From Cladorrhinum sp. PSN259 (Eukaryota; Ascomycota; Sordariomycetes; Sordariales; Podosporaceae), in assembly GCA_033725935.1 (NCBI GenBank), contig MU867078.1, positions 62,001 to 126,000 on the forward strand: DNA of 64,000 bases, written 5' to 3'. Both the position numbers and the translations under genes were made by a program. Of the stretch, positions 1-11,508 are shown piece after piece. Under the pieces are notes generated by a model that ran no database searches, was not told the DNA's origin, and saw only the letters and a program-made list of their open reading frames with translations. The stretch's first letter is position 1, and each line of letters starts with the position of its first letter.

Positions 1-232
1 CGGCCGATACCGACGGCTGCCTTATTGATACATGGTAAGCATCATAGACGCGAGACAGAATCAAGAATAATATAAGGTGTGTGGTCTCTTTCTTAATTCA
101 GATTCATTTTCTATTCATCACCAGTAAAAAAAAAAAAAGCAACAGCCAAATAATTACCAGAATTCCTCTCGGGAACTCCAGAACACATTTTATCACTTGC
201 GCATCAAGAATCATCGACATCTGCACATCGCA

Positions 233-1533
233 ATGCCTTCCGCAACTGCACCCACCGTTCAACCCCTTACTCCTCCAGCGGGATCCGAGATCAACTTTGG
301 AGCCATCGTCACCGGCATCGACATTGAGAATCTAAGTGGTAAGACTTAAACTTTTGTGGTGACATGTTTGTAAAACAGTAATACCTCTTCAATAAAAGGG
401 AGAATACCCGTATAAATCGGTAACCTCCTAGGTAAGACTCTCTCTCACATTTTCCTGTTCTATAACACATTCACTAACACAGGGTCACCTCAGATGTCGA
501 CTTCGACCTCATCCGCTCCGCCCTTTACACCCACCAGGTCCTGATCTTCAGATCCCAATCCCACGTCTCCCCGCTATCGCAATACACACTCACCCAGCGC
601 TTCGACCCCGCCGCAGCAGGCTCCTACGGACACGGCGCCGCCATCCCCGGAACCAAGAAATCAGTCCTCCACCCAGACCTCAAGACGATCCCTCACCAAC
701 CTCAAGTCCAAGTCATCGGAAACGGATTCGTTCCGTCGTACGAAGGGCTGACCAACATCCAGCTCCGGCACCCCCATCACAAAACCTTCCACGCTACTTC
801 CATCCCCGAAGAAGACGACCTCAACTTCACCAGATTCTACAGGTGGCACATCGACGCTGCTCTGTACGGTCTTGCCCCGCCGGTGGTTACTACCCTTCTC
901 GCCGTCAAAGTCCCCTCAGGCCGTCGTCAGACCGTCAGGTATGACGACGGAACAGGGGACGAACTCGACGTCCCGCTCGGAACAACCGCTTTTGCGTCTT
1001 CATACCAGGCGTACGAGAATTTATCCGAACAGGACAACGAATTCGTCCGCACCACTCGCGTGGAATACGCACCTCACCCTTACGTGTGGATGAGCGGGGC
1101 CAAGTCCCGATCTGACGGACTGGGGATGGTTTCTGAAGGAAAAGAACTTTCCATTGGTGAGCTGCCGCCCGTTGAGCAAGACAAAATCCAGATCCTTCCC
1201 ATGGTGTGGAAGAACCCCGTCACGGGCAAGTTGGGATTGATGATCCATCCGTCTGCTGTCAGGAAGTTGCATCTGAAGAATGGGGAAGTGGTTGATGACC
1301 TGAAGGAGGTAAGGGAGATCGTCCACCGCCTGCAGAGGCCCGGTATTTCTCCCCAGTGGGTGTACGCGCACGACTGGGAGGAAGGTGATTTCGTCTTGTT
1401 TCATAATAGGGGCGTGTTGCACTCTGTCGTGGGCGCGTTCGCGGAGGACGAGGTGAGGCTGTTCAGGCAGTGCAACGTCGCTGCTAGTGCGTTCCCTGAG
1501 GGGTCTGGGGAGGAGGTCTTTGTTGTTGCTTGA
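233..1533 (+). CDS. xanA: 2-oxoglutarate/Fe(II) dioxygenase, TauD family, probably xanthine dioxygenase
   Basis: Two exons, 233-338 and 494-1533, separated by a 155-bp GTAAGA...CAG intron; the product is 381 aa. The join restores ENLS-DVDFDL, a normal TauD N-terminal stretch. The Fe(II)-binding facial triad is visible as H154-x-D156 (in RWHIDA) and the distal H345 (in RGVLHSVV), followed about a dozen residues later by an arginine in EVRLFRQ that would fit 2-oxoglutarate. Long segments such as VRYDDGTGDEL, KNPVTGKL and RLQRPGISPQ match my memory of the fungal XanA/Xan1 group, which converts xanthine to uric acid in the cytosol using 2-oxoglutarate and oxygen. The family is certain; the substrate is inferred from resemblance, and another TauD-type substrate remains possible. 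The gene converges on mtHsp70. Confidence 0.85.
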
Positions 1534-2320
1534 GTGATAAGGGAGACGAGGAATGGGTTGTCTTTTTTTTCTTTTCCTTTTTTTCTTTTTCTTTTTTTTT
1601 TTTTTCTATACTTCTCGGCCTTTTTCTTTCTGGGTTTGATTAGCGAGTTTTGCTCTTTTCTACTTTGTTTTCTCTGTTGATTGACTTGCTGTGTTTCACC
1701 TAGTAGTAGTTCCACCTTGATATATCTTGATTGCTAGCTCAATGAAAAATACTTTCCTACCATTTCTGAATACCTAAAGGACTGAGTCTTATGTCTTCGC
1801 CTGGATGCCACACAGAACCTCTTTGTCTTTATCCCTTTCTCGAGTAAATCACAACCACGTTCTTGCGAGAACCTTTCCTCGAAGCCTTTAAATCCGCCTC
1901 CCTAAAGGCCGTCCTATAAATGATTACAATGGCAAACTCTATCTTACCGTGGAGCACTGCTCAGCAGAGGAGAACCTCCCTTTCCCGTATGGACAGAACT
2001 CATTCTCTGCTTTTCAATAATAGTTCGGAGAAGACCATATCCATAATAGTAATCAGAGTACTACACACTCAAGGCTCGAATTGGTATCATCAAAGAATAG
2101 CAAGGAAGGATTCGAGTGAAATAAAAAATCGAATTAACTTGAAATTTTGATTATCCTTTAACTCCCCAAAATGACATGCCCATTCATTACTGTACATGAT
2201 AATTTTACATGATATACGCTTTGACATGCCGACGCTGCATTCTGAGCGCCTCTGCAAATGTCAAGAGTGGAGATATAAAAAATGGCTTCTTTTCAAACAC
2301 ACCATTCGTCGACCCCAAGT
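1534..2320. other. Convergent 3' flanks of the dioxygenase and mtHsp70 genes
   Basis: No gene is seen. It contains a pyrimidine-rich, mostly T tract at about 1561-1606 just after the dioxygenase stop, and AT-rich sequence before the Hsp70 stop. Short open frames here have no recognisable protein. Confidence 0.6.
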
Positions 2321-4460
2321 TTATTGCTTGGGTTCACCAGACTCGCTGGACTCGGATTTTGGCTCACCCTCGCTGCGGGAAGCCTTGTGGATCTGGTCGA
2401 AAAGGTTAAGGGTAGCCTCCTGGAACTCGTCCGTCTTCTCCTTGATCTCGGCAGCGGTGGCAGTGGTCTCGCCAGAGAGGATACCAGCGACGTACTCACG
2501 GAAGGTGGTGATCTTCTCGCGGAGCTTGTCAGCCTCAACCTTGTCAACCTTATCGGCGTGCTCGGAGAGGGCCTTCTCGGTATCGCTGATGACGTTGTCG
2601 GCGCGGTTGCCGGTCTCAATGACGGCCTTACGCTCCTTGTCCTCCTCAGCGTACTTCTCAGACTCCTCAACCATGTTCTGGATCTCCTGCTCGGAGAGAC
2701 CGGAGCCGGAGGCAATGGTGATGGACTGGTCCTTGTTGCTCATCTTGTCCTTGGCGTGAACGTGGACGATGGAATCGGCATCAATATCGAAGGTAACCTC
2801 AACCTGGGGAACACCGCGGCGGGCAGGGGGGATGCCGACGAGCTGGAAGTTGCCCAGGAGCTTGTTGTCCTTGACGAGCTCACGCTCACCCTGGTAAACC
2901 TTGATCTCGACGGCGGTCTGGAAATCAGCGGCGGTGGAGAAGACCTGCGACTTCTTGGTGGGGATGGTGGTGTTGCGGTTGATCAGGCGGGTGAAAACAC
3001 CGCCGAGGGTCTCAATACCGAGGGAGAGGGGAGTAACATCCAGGAGAAGGAGATCCTTGACCTCACCGGAGAGAACGGCACCCTGGATGGCGGCACCCAT
3101 GGCAACGGCCTCATCGGGGTTGACAGACTTGGCTGGGTCACGGCCGAAGATGTTCTTGACGGACTCGGCAACCTTGGGCATACGAGTCATTCCACCAACG
3201 AGGATGACCTCCTGGATATCCTTGGAAGTAACGTTGGCATCCTTGAGGGCCTTCTTGACGGGCTCGAAGGTGCGCTTGATAAGGGGCTCCATCAAGGTCT
3301 CGAGCTGGGAGCGGCTGAGCTTGTGGTTGATGTGCTTGGGGCCAGTAGCGTCAGCAGTGATGAAGGGAAGCGTGATATCGGTCTGGCCCTTGAAGGAAAG
3401 CTCAATCTTGGCCTTCTCAGCAGCCTCGCGAATTCTCTGGACGGCAATACGGTCGTTGGAGAGATCGATGCCGCTCTCCTTCTTGAACTGCTCCATAATG
3501 TTGCGGACAAGGACGATATCGAAATCCTCACCACCAAGATGGGTGTCACCGTTGGTGGACTTGACCTCAAAAACGCCGTTCTGGATCTCGAGGACGGAGA
3601 TATCGAAGGTACCACCACCAAGATCGTAGACAGCGACAACGCGGTCGGCCTCCTTCTCGAGTCCGTAGGCGAGGGCAGCAGCGGTAGGCTCGTTAACCAC
3701 ACGGAGAACGTTCAAGCCAGCAATCTGACCGGCATCCTTGGTGGCCTGGCGCTGGGAGTCGTTGAAGTAAGCTGGGACGGTGACAACGGCGTCGGTAACG
3801 GGTCTGCCGAGGTGGTCCTGGGCGGTCTCCTTCATCTTTCCGAGGACGATACCACCAATCTGCGATGGCGAGTACTTCTGGCCGCGAGCCTCAACCCAGG
3901 CATCGCCGTTGCTGTGCTGAACGATCTTGTAAGGCACCTCCTTGATGTCCTTCTGGACCTCTGCGTCGGTGAACTTGCGGCCGATCAAACGCTTGGTGGC
4001 GAAAAGGGTGTGCTCTGGGTTAACAGCGGCCTGACGCTTGGCGGCGCTGCCGACGAGGCGCTCGCCATCCTCGGCGAAAGCGACAACTGATGGTGTCGTC
4101 CGGGCACCCTCAGAGTTTGCGATAATCTTGGGGATTCTGCCCTCCATGGTGGCAACGGCAGAGTTGGTGGTACCTAACCGTCGATTGCTGTCAGTCAAAG
4201 CTTCATGACTCGATTCTGACGTCGCCGGCGGGTGCGGCGAGCAAGGAAGAACTCACCAAGATCGATACCGATAACGGTGCCCTTGGCCTTGGTCGACTCG
4301 AAACGGGCATAGGAAGGAGCCTTGCCAGCGAGGCGAACCGCTGGGGAAGCTCTCTGCAGCTGTAAAGGGAAGCCATGTTAGCAAGGGCTGAGCGCAGACA
4401 TAAAAGTCGCACTGGTGTTGATCATGAACTTACAGCGCGGGCAAATCTTTGAGGCATCAT
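2321..4460 (-). CDS. SSC1: Mitochondrial Hsp70 chaperone (Ssc1 type)
   Basis: Three exons on the minus strand: 4460-4434, 4359-4257 and 4173-2321, giving 660 aa, the usual mtHsp70 length. The first two exons encode an Arg/Ala-rich presequence (MMPQRFARA...) and the start of the ATPase domain. The join rebuilds VIGIDLG-TTNSAVATMEG, the phosphate-binding loop. Further ATPase signatures are VVAVYDLGGGTFDISVLE and VILVGGMTRMPKV, followed by the substrate-binding domain (TPLSLGIETLGG) and a helical lid. The C-terminus ends GEPKQ rather than EEVD, as expected for an organellar Hsp70. The protein works in the matrix as the motor of the import translocase and as a folding chaperone with J-protein and Mge1 partners. 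I found no clear heat-shock element upstream. A second initiator Met lies one codon downstream of the chosen one. Confidence 0.96.
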
Positions 4461-5815
4461 CTTGAGTGTAGTAGCTGATTATAATACAAAGAAACAAAAG
4501 CAAAAGCTGTGAATGGGGAATATGTAAAGAGAAGAACAACGCCCTCTGCAGCCTGTGCCGGTTCCTGGGTCGCTGGTGGTATGGATTGAAAATGGAGACA
4601 GTCGATTGAGGAGGGGACGACAAGGTCTTTTGTATGCAAGTGAGAGGGAAAAAAAATTCAACAGCACGGTCCGATCCGTCATCGACACTCGTCGAAATTT
4701 TGGCAGTGGCACACTGCGGGCGGGCGGGCAAAGTCGACCTCCAAGCTCCTCAGAGTGGGGCAACAAGCACGGGCCCGCGGGAGCGAACCTTCGAGAGCAA
4801 ACCGCCAGAAACCCTCAGGAACCCCCGCCAAACACCGCAAAAGCCGGGGCTTTCCTTGAGAGCACGTGACTTTACCCATGGCACCCATGTCTCCCTCGCG
4901 TTTTCGCTGGACCATTCGGAGCTTCCAACTCGCTGCACCGGCTCGCCTCGGGACCCGCTCACCCGCGGCAGATGGATCGTCTTCTTTTTTGTCTCTTTTC
5001 GGGTTTGGATACAAATCAATTAAAACCCTGGTTTGAGAGCTTCAACATGAACGTTGCGCTTATCCTCTGTTTATGGGCTTATGTAAGTTTGCCCTGCAAC
5101 AAACTGTTTGAAGTCGAACATCCAATCGCATTGCAGACGGAGGCGATTACTACAGAACTGGAATGACGTTTCCAGGGAGTTCACACATGTTGATAGGCAT
5201 CCCTACACTAACTATAAGGACAACGCGATCCCGAGATGCTATTCTCTGTACGGATTTATTCATGGAAATTACCATTATTCACCACTTGTAATCATGTAAC
5301 CTTTGTGGCGTGACCGTCTATACGGATACCTACCTGTAGGTGCGGGAGTTTTGTGGCGACTGATGGCCCGGGTTCCTTTATACTTTTCGACGGCCAATGT
5401 GGAAGACTTGTGTCTACCGCCTACCCCAAGTCTCCGCCCGGGGTGTAGTAAAGCGATGACGAACATCCTCAGGACCATACTTTGAACAGATCTATACTAC
5501 CCCATCTCCCTCGAATCAACAGCAGCATACGACTAGCTCGAATTGGATGACCTGAATCTCGAACTGCCAAGACAGCTGGATGACCTAACAGAGGCAACAC
5601 ATGCGAGCCTCTGGAGGATTACCCACGGCAACCTGCGCGGCTGATCTCAGGGCGCGCCTTCACCTTGCCATTCCGGCACCACGCACAGCAACCAGCAAGA
5701 GCCCCCCGCGAATTCATCACCACAAACGCCACCTCTTCCTGAAACCAACTCCAAACTGCGCATCTTGATGGTCGCATCACCCTAGCATCTCTCGCCAACA
5801 CTTCGGCCATTCACC
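4461..5815. other. Divergent promoter region between mtHsp70 and the DUF2415 gene
   Basis: 1.36 kb without a supported gene. A CACGTG E-box (Cbf1/bHLH-type core) lies at 4863-4868. Small open frames here look random. Confidence 0.5.
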
Positions 5816-8424
5816 ATGGCTGTCACTCACAACAGGTATGCCAGAAGCACCTGCAATCGATTTCGTGTCGCTGACTTGGAAACTCATCCCCTCCTGTAGT
5901 TACAAACCAACCGAACATCTTATCTTATCGAAACCTCGAAAACACTATCGAACTGGCGTCCGTTGGCAGTATGTCTCTTTCTCGAACTAGACCCTCTCTC
6001 CACATAAAGTGTCTAACACATATTTCATCACAGGCATTGGCAGCTTCGAGCCCTTATTGGAAGCAAGGGCCAGAATGCTGTCTACTTCCCGGTCTCCGCT
6101 GGCTCTGAGCCACATCCTGTTCACATTCAACAGTTAAATACAACGACGGGCGAGCAAGAGACGGTTAAGCATCTAGGCTTTGTTCCCATGTGTCTTGTGG
6201 GGCGCAATGGCTGGGTCTGTGCTGGTGGTGAAAAGGGTGCATTTGCTGCGTTCCGGGTAGGCGATACCGCAGAGGAAATAGGCATTGGTTCCAGATTGGG
6301 TCTTTCTTATGACAGAGATGGGCATCTTATTGCAATAAGCGAACCGGACGGGCGAAATCCCATCCCACTCGACGACCCTGCCGCTGAGGAGGCGGTTTTC
6401 GCATCACTCGCGCGAGCTCGCGACGAGAAGAACATGCTGGCGCGGAACAGGATATTTGGGAAACACCGCGTCAATGGCATAACCCTCTGGTTTCCCCCGA
6501 CGTTGCAGGAGCCGTGCAAAGGAGCATATGATCAAGGTGTGGCCGTTCTGGCCAACAACGATAAAGGTGTGACCGTCGTCAACCTCCAGCATCAGGACGC
6601 ACTGGATGAAATAAAGTACCCGGACTTCATGAACCTAGCAGTTATTTCCCCTGATGGTCAGCTTTTGGTGGCTATTAGCGATGACCCCTATTTGTACATC
6701 CACCGGAGGACCGAGAAAGAATGCGACAAGAGGGCGGCTCAGCGGCGTCCATGGGAGGCACCTCCATACGAGTGGAGCGAATGCGGGAAGATCCAGCTTT
6801 TAAGCCAGAGCAAGGATGACCGCTCAGATCATAGGTCGATACCGCCGCCCCAAGGACCTTTTCGCATGCTTGGGCATAGGCTAACTGACAACAGGGGCAG
6901 CTTTGCGGCTTGCTTTTCGAGTACCGGTAAATACCTTGCGGTTGGAACTCAGTACGGGACTATCTCAATCTTCAACGTGGCCTCCTTGACCTTGCCGGGT
7001 GTCGACCCACTCGTCACCCATTTCCAAACCTCACGATCAAATGTGGAATTCGGTGCTGTCAGAGACATGGCATTTGCTCCGGGCCCTGTAGATCTTCTTG
7101 CCTGGACTGAGGACCGCGGCCGTGTGGGGATTGCTGATAGCCGGACAGGGTTTGACTCTCGCCAGATCATACATTTTGAAGAGGACAGCGATTACGACCA
7201 CATCACTGTTATGGATAGGAGTACTATCGATCCTCGGCTCCTGGAACAGCGCAGCGATCGAACTCGGGGTTCTGGCGAGGCGTCTAATTCTGCAGATACC
7301 TCGAGTCGACCAAGTCGGACCTCGGAGCTGCTCGAGAATCTCAATATTCCACTGACCGCTGAGGAGACGGTTGTTTTAGAAGCCATACAGGACCATCGCC
7401 GTCGTCAAGAGCAGTGGACAGCAAACCTTACTCGGCTCGGCATTGAGAATGCAGCGGGTAGTGGAAGTGGGACTGGAAGCGGGAGCGGGGCTGGGAGACG
7501 ACCCGGAGCCGGGGGCGGAACGGCCACTGGATCGGTCGGTGGAACCAGAGCCGGAGCTGGAGGTGGAGGGAGAAGGGCACCACCATCAGCTTGGCCCGCT
7601 CGAGACCGAAGTGCTAGCGTTTCGCGAGCTGTAGACGACATTCTAGGCACCATACGCTCGCGCCAAGAACTCGGCCGTAGTTCCTATATGCAGGGCCTCA
7701 CCGCGCGCGAGAGGGCGGCCATTGGTGAAGATGGTGCTACCACTTCCTCCGCCGGCGACAGGCCGATTGGGGACAGCCCTGCTACCGCTCCCAGCAATAC
7801 TACAACCGCTCTTAACGCTAACAGCGCTCCTGCTCCCGAGAGACGCCGGTATGACTCCAACCCCTCACTTCGCAGCGGCGTGAGCACTGGCAATGGCATT
7901 CCTTTAACGTCGCGGGATCTCAGCGAGCGTCTTGCGCGGTTTCACCGGCTCACTTCCCTGACCACTAATCCTTATTATCCTTATGTTGGCAACTCACCAC
8001 CCCCTAGCGGCTGGGATAATGCTGAGGCGCTGTATGATCCCCATGTTCTCATAATTTCTCGGTCCATACAACCCACCACCGCCAGTGCGGGTCAGGGCGT
8101 TGAACAAGCACAAAGGGAAGTTCCGGCAGTCGATTCTAATGGTAGAGTGTCTAGGGCGAACTATCTCATGAGGGATTGGGAAGATGGCTCGACGCGGCGG
8201 ATCTTTGGCTCTCTCTTGACAAATCAGCCTCGGCCGGAACCCTATGATACCGCGGGTTTGTCGTGGAGCGAGAGTGGCGATATTTTGTAAGTCACTTACT
8301 CTCCCTTTCTCCTGAGGTACATGCTTATAATCTGTCCAGATTCGTCGGTTCGTCCACAGGCATTTACGAATTCCACGTAGATAAACATAGCCGAAGGTTT
8401 TTTCCTAGCATCACGTTTAGTTAA
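5816..8424 (+). CDS. DUF2415 domain protein with WD40/beta-propeller-like repeats
   Basis: Four exons: 5816-5835, 5900-5968, 6034-8286 and 8340-8424, giving 808 aa. The splice joins restore VRWQ-HWQLRA near the start and SGDIL-FVGSSTGIYEFHVD at the end. Ignoring the last intron would stop the protein at 8290 and lose the terminal propeller-like strand. The N-terminal half has WD-like strands (FAACFSSTGKYLAVGTQYGTISIFN). The segment PVDLLAWTEDRGRVGIADSR fits the short fungal DUF2415 motif with its DLL core. Residues about 380-470 are Gly/Ala/Ser/Arg-rich and low in complexity, then comes a disordered Ser-rich stretch. I know of no established biochemical role. It is probably a scaffold, which is inference only. 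Confidence 0.85.
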
Positions 8425-9196
8425 CTAATGACATCAAGCAACTATGGACTTGTTGGCTTGAATTTGTTGGTGGTTCTTTCTCTCTAGTCGAAAAGAACTC
8501 ACCCATATTTATGAAGTAATGTTTGAAACCAAGGGGGAATGGAACGGGCATACAAACGCATAACATGAAATTGGGATGACTTCGCATTTGGGCGTTCTGT
8601 TTAACCTTTTTTCTTCTTTTTTTTCTTTTGGTTCCTCTTTTCTTTCATGAAGTAAAAGTAAGAGAGCAAATTGATATTTTTTTTAATGTTCGGGATTGGC
8701 TTTGGCTGGAGCTTGGGGCACTCATTCAAGGGGCTGAGCAACGCGAACAAGCGAATAAAGCAGAGCAGTAGCAGCAGGAGCTGGCAGTCTTGATACTTTA
8801 TGCTATTCTCATCCTTTGGTACACATGACACACAAGATGGATAGTTTTAATGTTTGAGGATTCTCATCAGGTGACCTCAGCAGCTTTAAGGGTAAAAGCG
8901 CCTCGGCCGTTTTGATCGTCAGGGGAGAACGCAATGAGTGAACGGGCAGTCAAAGGGGTTAAGGGAGCGTTTGAAACCTATATACACTGTTGTGTGTCTA
9001 GTATCCCAGCTGGAGATGATGGTAAATCACAAATTGTAATTCTCATGAGGTATTTGTATTCGTTCCACAACAAGATCTTCCTTCATGCATAACTTCAAGC
9101 GGGGAAACTTTAGAATAAACAACAGAAATGCCGGCTTACTCACTTACCTTGCTACCCCCTCCTAATCTCTCAGCATCTATCGATAGAACTCCCTCT
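8425..9196. other. Convergent 3' flanks, no gene seen
   Basis: AT-rich with short T/C and A runs around 8605-8690. It separates the 3' ends of the DUF2415 and L-2-hydroxyglutarate dehydrogenase genes. No coding or RNA gene could be supported. Confidence 0.5.
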
Positions 9197-10504
9197 TCAC
9201 CCATACAGCAGTCCCCTAACCTTCTCAGCAATAGCCAAACTGCTCGTCAACCCTGGGCTTTCTATCCCCAGCAGATTAATCCACCCTTCGTGCCCTTCTT
9301 CCTTCCTAATCACAAAATCCAAGAACCCTTTGCCGTGCGCTACAGCACCCGCTTTCCCCAATTTTGGACGTATGCCAGCATAGTCTGGCTGCAATTGATT
9401 CTCGTCCAGGTCTGGGAGGTATTTCTTCACCTCCTTTACTGTTTCTGACAAACGGGAAGTGTTGACGCTCAGATCTGAGGGATCGTCAACCCATTCTACA
9501 TCTGGTCCGAATTTGATTCTTCCCGCGAGATCCATGGTTAGGTGCGTCCCCAAACCGCCGTGGCCTGGTTCGGGGGCGGGGTAGATTAGGGTATTGACCG
9601 AGGGGGAGGAAGCCGGGTAGGAGAAGTAGTTCCCTTTCGCGTAATAGGGTTTTAGGTGCTTGGATTTGTCGGGGATGATTAGGTTGTGGATTTTGATTGC
9701 GTCCAGGCCTGCGGAGTTTATGATTGTGGAGGTGGTTATGCTGCTTGTTTCGGAGGTTGTGGTGTCACGTACTGTGAGGGTCCAGCCTGAACTTCCTGTG
9801 GTGCCAGAGGTAGAGATTGGGGAGATGCCTTCCACGGAGGATGTTAGGGCGAGTGTTCCGCCGGCGTCTTCGAAGAGCCCTAAAAGGCAGAGCATGTATG
9901 AGTGGCTGTCGATTATTCCTGTTGTTGGTGACTCGAGGACTCCTGCTTCTGCCCGAACGAATGGCTCCCTGCGGGAGATTTCATCGCGGCTCAGGAAATG
10001 GACTGGCACATGGATTTGGTTTGTGCAAAAGTCGTGGATTTGTTGGAGCGCAAGAAGTTGGGTTTCGTTTTGGGCTACAATCCATTTCCCAGTGTTGCGA
10101 TGCGGGATTTGATGTTTCTTGCAGAGGGCGTAGATCTTCTCTTTGCCTTCGATACAGAGCTTGGTCTTGAGAGATCCAGCACCATAATAGATGCCTGCGT
10201 GGATAACTTCGCTATTCCTGGAGGAGGTTTCGGTCCCGATGGCCCCGTGTCGTTCCAGGAGGAGGGTTGAGGTGTTGGGGCCTCCTCTCTGGGAGAGTTC
10301 CTGGGCTATGGCTAGGCCTACTACCCCGCCGCCAATGATTACATGGTCGAAGTCTAGGGACTGCTGAGGGCTGGGGGTGGATGAGAAATGTCTAGATAGC
10401 GGACTGATTAGGGTGGGAAGTTGGTATCGACTTGTTTTCGCGGCTAATTTGGCCGATGCCATAGACCGAAGAAGGGGTCGTATGTTTATGTTAGATAGCC
10501 GCAT
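9197..10504 (-). CDS. L-2-hydroxyglutarate dehydrogenase, FAD-dependent, mitochondrial
   Basis: A single exon of 435 codons. After a basic, Ser-rich N-terminus typical of a mitochondrial presequence (residues 1-45), a dinucleotide-binding motif VIIGGGVVGLAIA begins at about residue 55. Family signatures follow: SSRNSEVIHAGIYY, LESPTTGIIDSHSYM and YAGIRPKL near the C-terminus. This is the DAO-like FAD oxidoreductase family whose best-known member is human L2HGDH. It oxidises L-2-hydroxyglutarate, a side product of malate and lactate dehydrogenases, back to 2-oxoglutarate in mitochondria. A second in-frame Met 15 codons downstream (MASAK) could also start the protein and would still leave a basic leader. 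Confidence 0.93.
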   Translation of the reverse strand: MRLSNINIRPLLRSMASAKLAAKTSRYQLPTLISPLSRHFSSTPSPQQSLDFDHVIIGGGVVGLAIAQELSQRGGPNTSTLLLERHGAIGTETSSRNSEVIHAGIYYGAGSLKTKLCIEGKEKIYALCKKHQIPHRNTGKWIVAQNETQLLALQQIHDFCTNQIHVPVHFLSRDEISRREPFVRAEAGVLESPTTGIIDSHSYMLCLLGLFEDAGGTLALTSSVEGISPISTSGTTGSSGWTLTVRDTTTSETSSITTSTIINSAGLDAIKIHNLIIPDKSKHLKPYYAKGNYFSYPASSPSVNTLIYPAPEPGHGGLGTHLTMDLAGRIKFGPDVEWVDDPSDLSVNTSRLSETVKEVKKYLPDLDENQLQPDYAGIRPKLGKAGAVAHGKGFLDFVIRKEEGHEGWINLLGIESPGLTSSLAIAEKVRGLLYG

Positions 10505-11508
10505 TGTTTACGTTTTGGATGACGGCATTGACTCCATTCAAATGTTTACGTTACCTGGGTATTACAAGACGGGCGGAGCGGCCCTAGCTCTCGGCGATTG
10601 CGGCTTATCGCCCATCGGAGCGGGGCCGGTCCTCGGAGGTCCAGGGGGCCTGGTTGCCGGCCGGACAAGAGCTGGGGTTGATCTTCCACATGACTGCCAG
10701 TGACACATCTCACGTTCTGGCCAGCAGCTCTACACGTGTATCCGTGTAGGGGTTTTTTTGGTGAGGGCCATCATAAAATTTGCGATGATCATCTGACATC
10801 GCTTCAAAGTCAATTTCTTCAAGTCATCTGGAATCCGAGTGAACCAGAGTTTGTCTCACAGGATGCTGTTTCCGGGGGCAATCCTTAGTGCGAAGTTTAT
10901 TCCATTTCAGGACTCAGCGACCATGAAAAGCTACTGTTTGAATCCGTCACTGTCGATTATGTCAAGAAGTCAAGATGAATTCTCGATGAACAATGGAAGG
11001 AGCCGAGTCAACAAAGGCGAGCCGAGATCACCTGCAAAAAGTCTCATGAGTTGTCAGGAAGCCACCACCGCACACTTGCCGCGTCTGTGCTCCAATTGGG
11101 TGAAAGCAAACGAAAAACGTCCCTGCCTCTTGTGTTGCACTGGCGATCGTCATGCGTCACTTTCCAGGGTAAATTTAGTGGGGCCCAGGCACCCCACCAG
11201 CCCACCTCACCTCGGAGCATCCCACTTGCAGCCACCAATTTGGCACGGCCAAGAGCAACCACAAGCCTCCAGAAGCGTCATGCCTTCCTTCGAAGAACCC
11301 ACTTGACTACCTTTTCACAAGATAAACATTGCCTCATCAGTGGAAACTGCAACTCCAGCCTCTGACACCACGAGTTGCAGAGCAAAGTGGCCTGTTCCTC
11401 AACGATTCACTCGACGAACCTCCGGTCCTTGTTCAGCAATTCCTCGTCCAGGATCCAAGAATCCCTGGTCGGTCTCGGTATCCGAGGAACCTTCAAGAAA
11501 CATACAAC
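10505..11508. other. Divergent promoter region with a TACACGTGTA palindrome
   Basis: 1.0 kb between divergent genes. The 10-bp palindrome TACACGTGTA, containing an E-box core, lies at 10731-10740. An open frame in phase with the downstream gene begins at 11329, but I read it as leader. Confidence 0.45.

Noticed and set aside
1608..1625. U2 snRNA-like string CTTCTCGGCC in the dioxygenase 3' flank
   Set aside because: Only about ten bases match the U2 5' end; the sequence before and after does not continue the snRNA and lies in a T/C-rich 3' flank.
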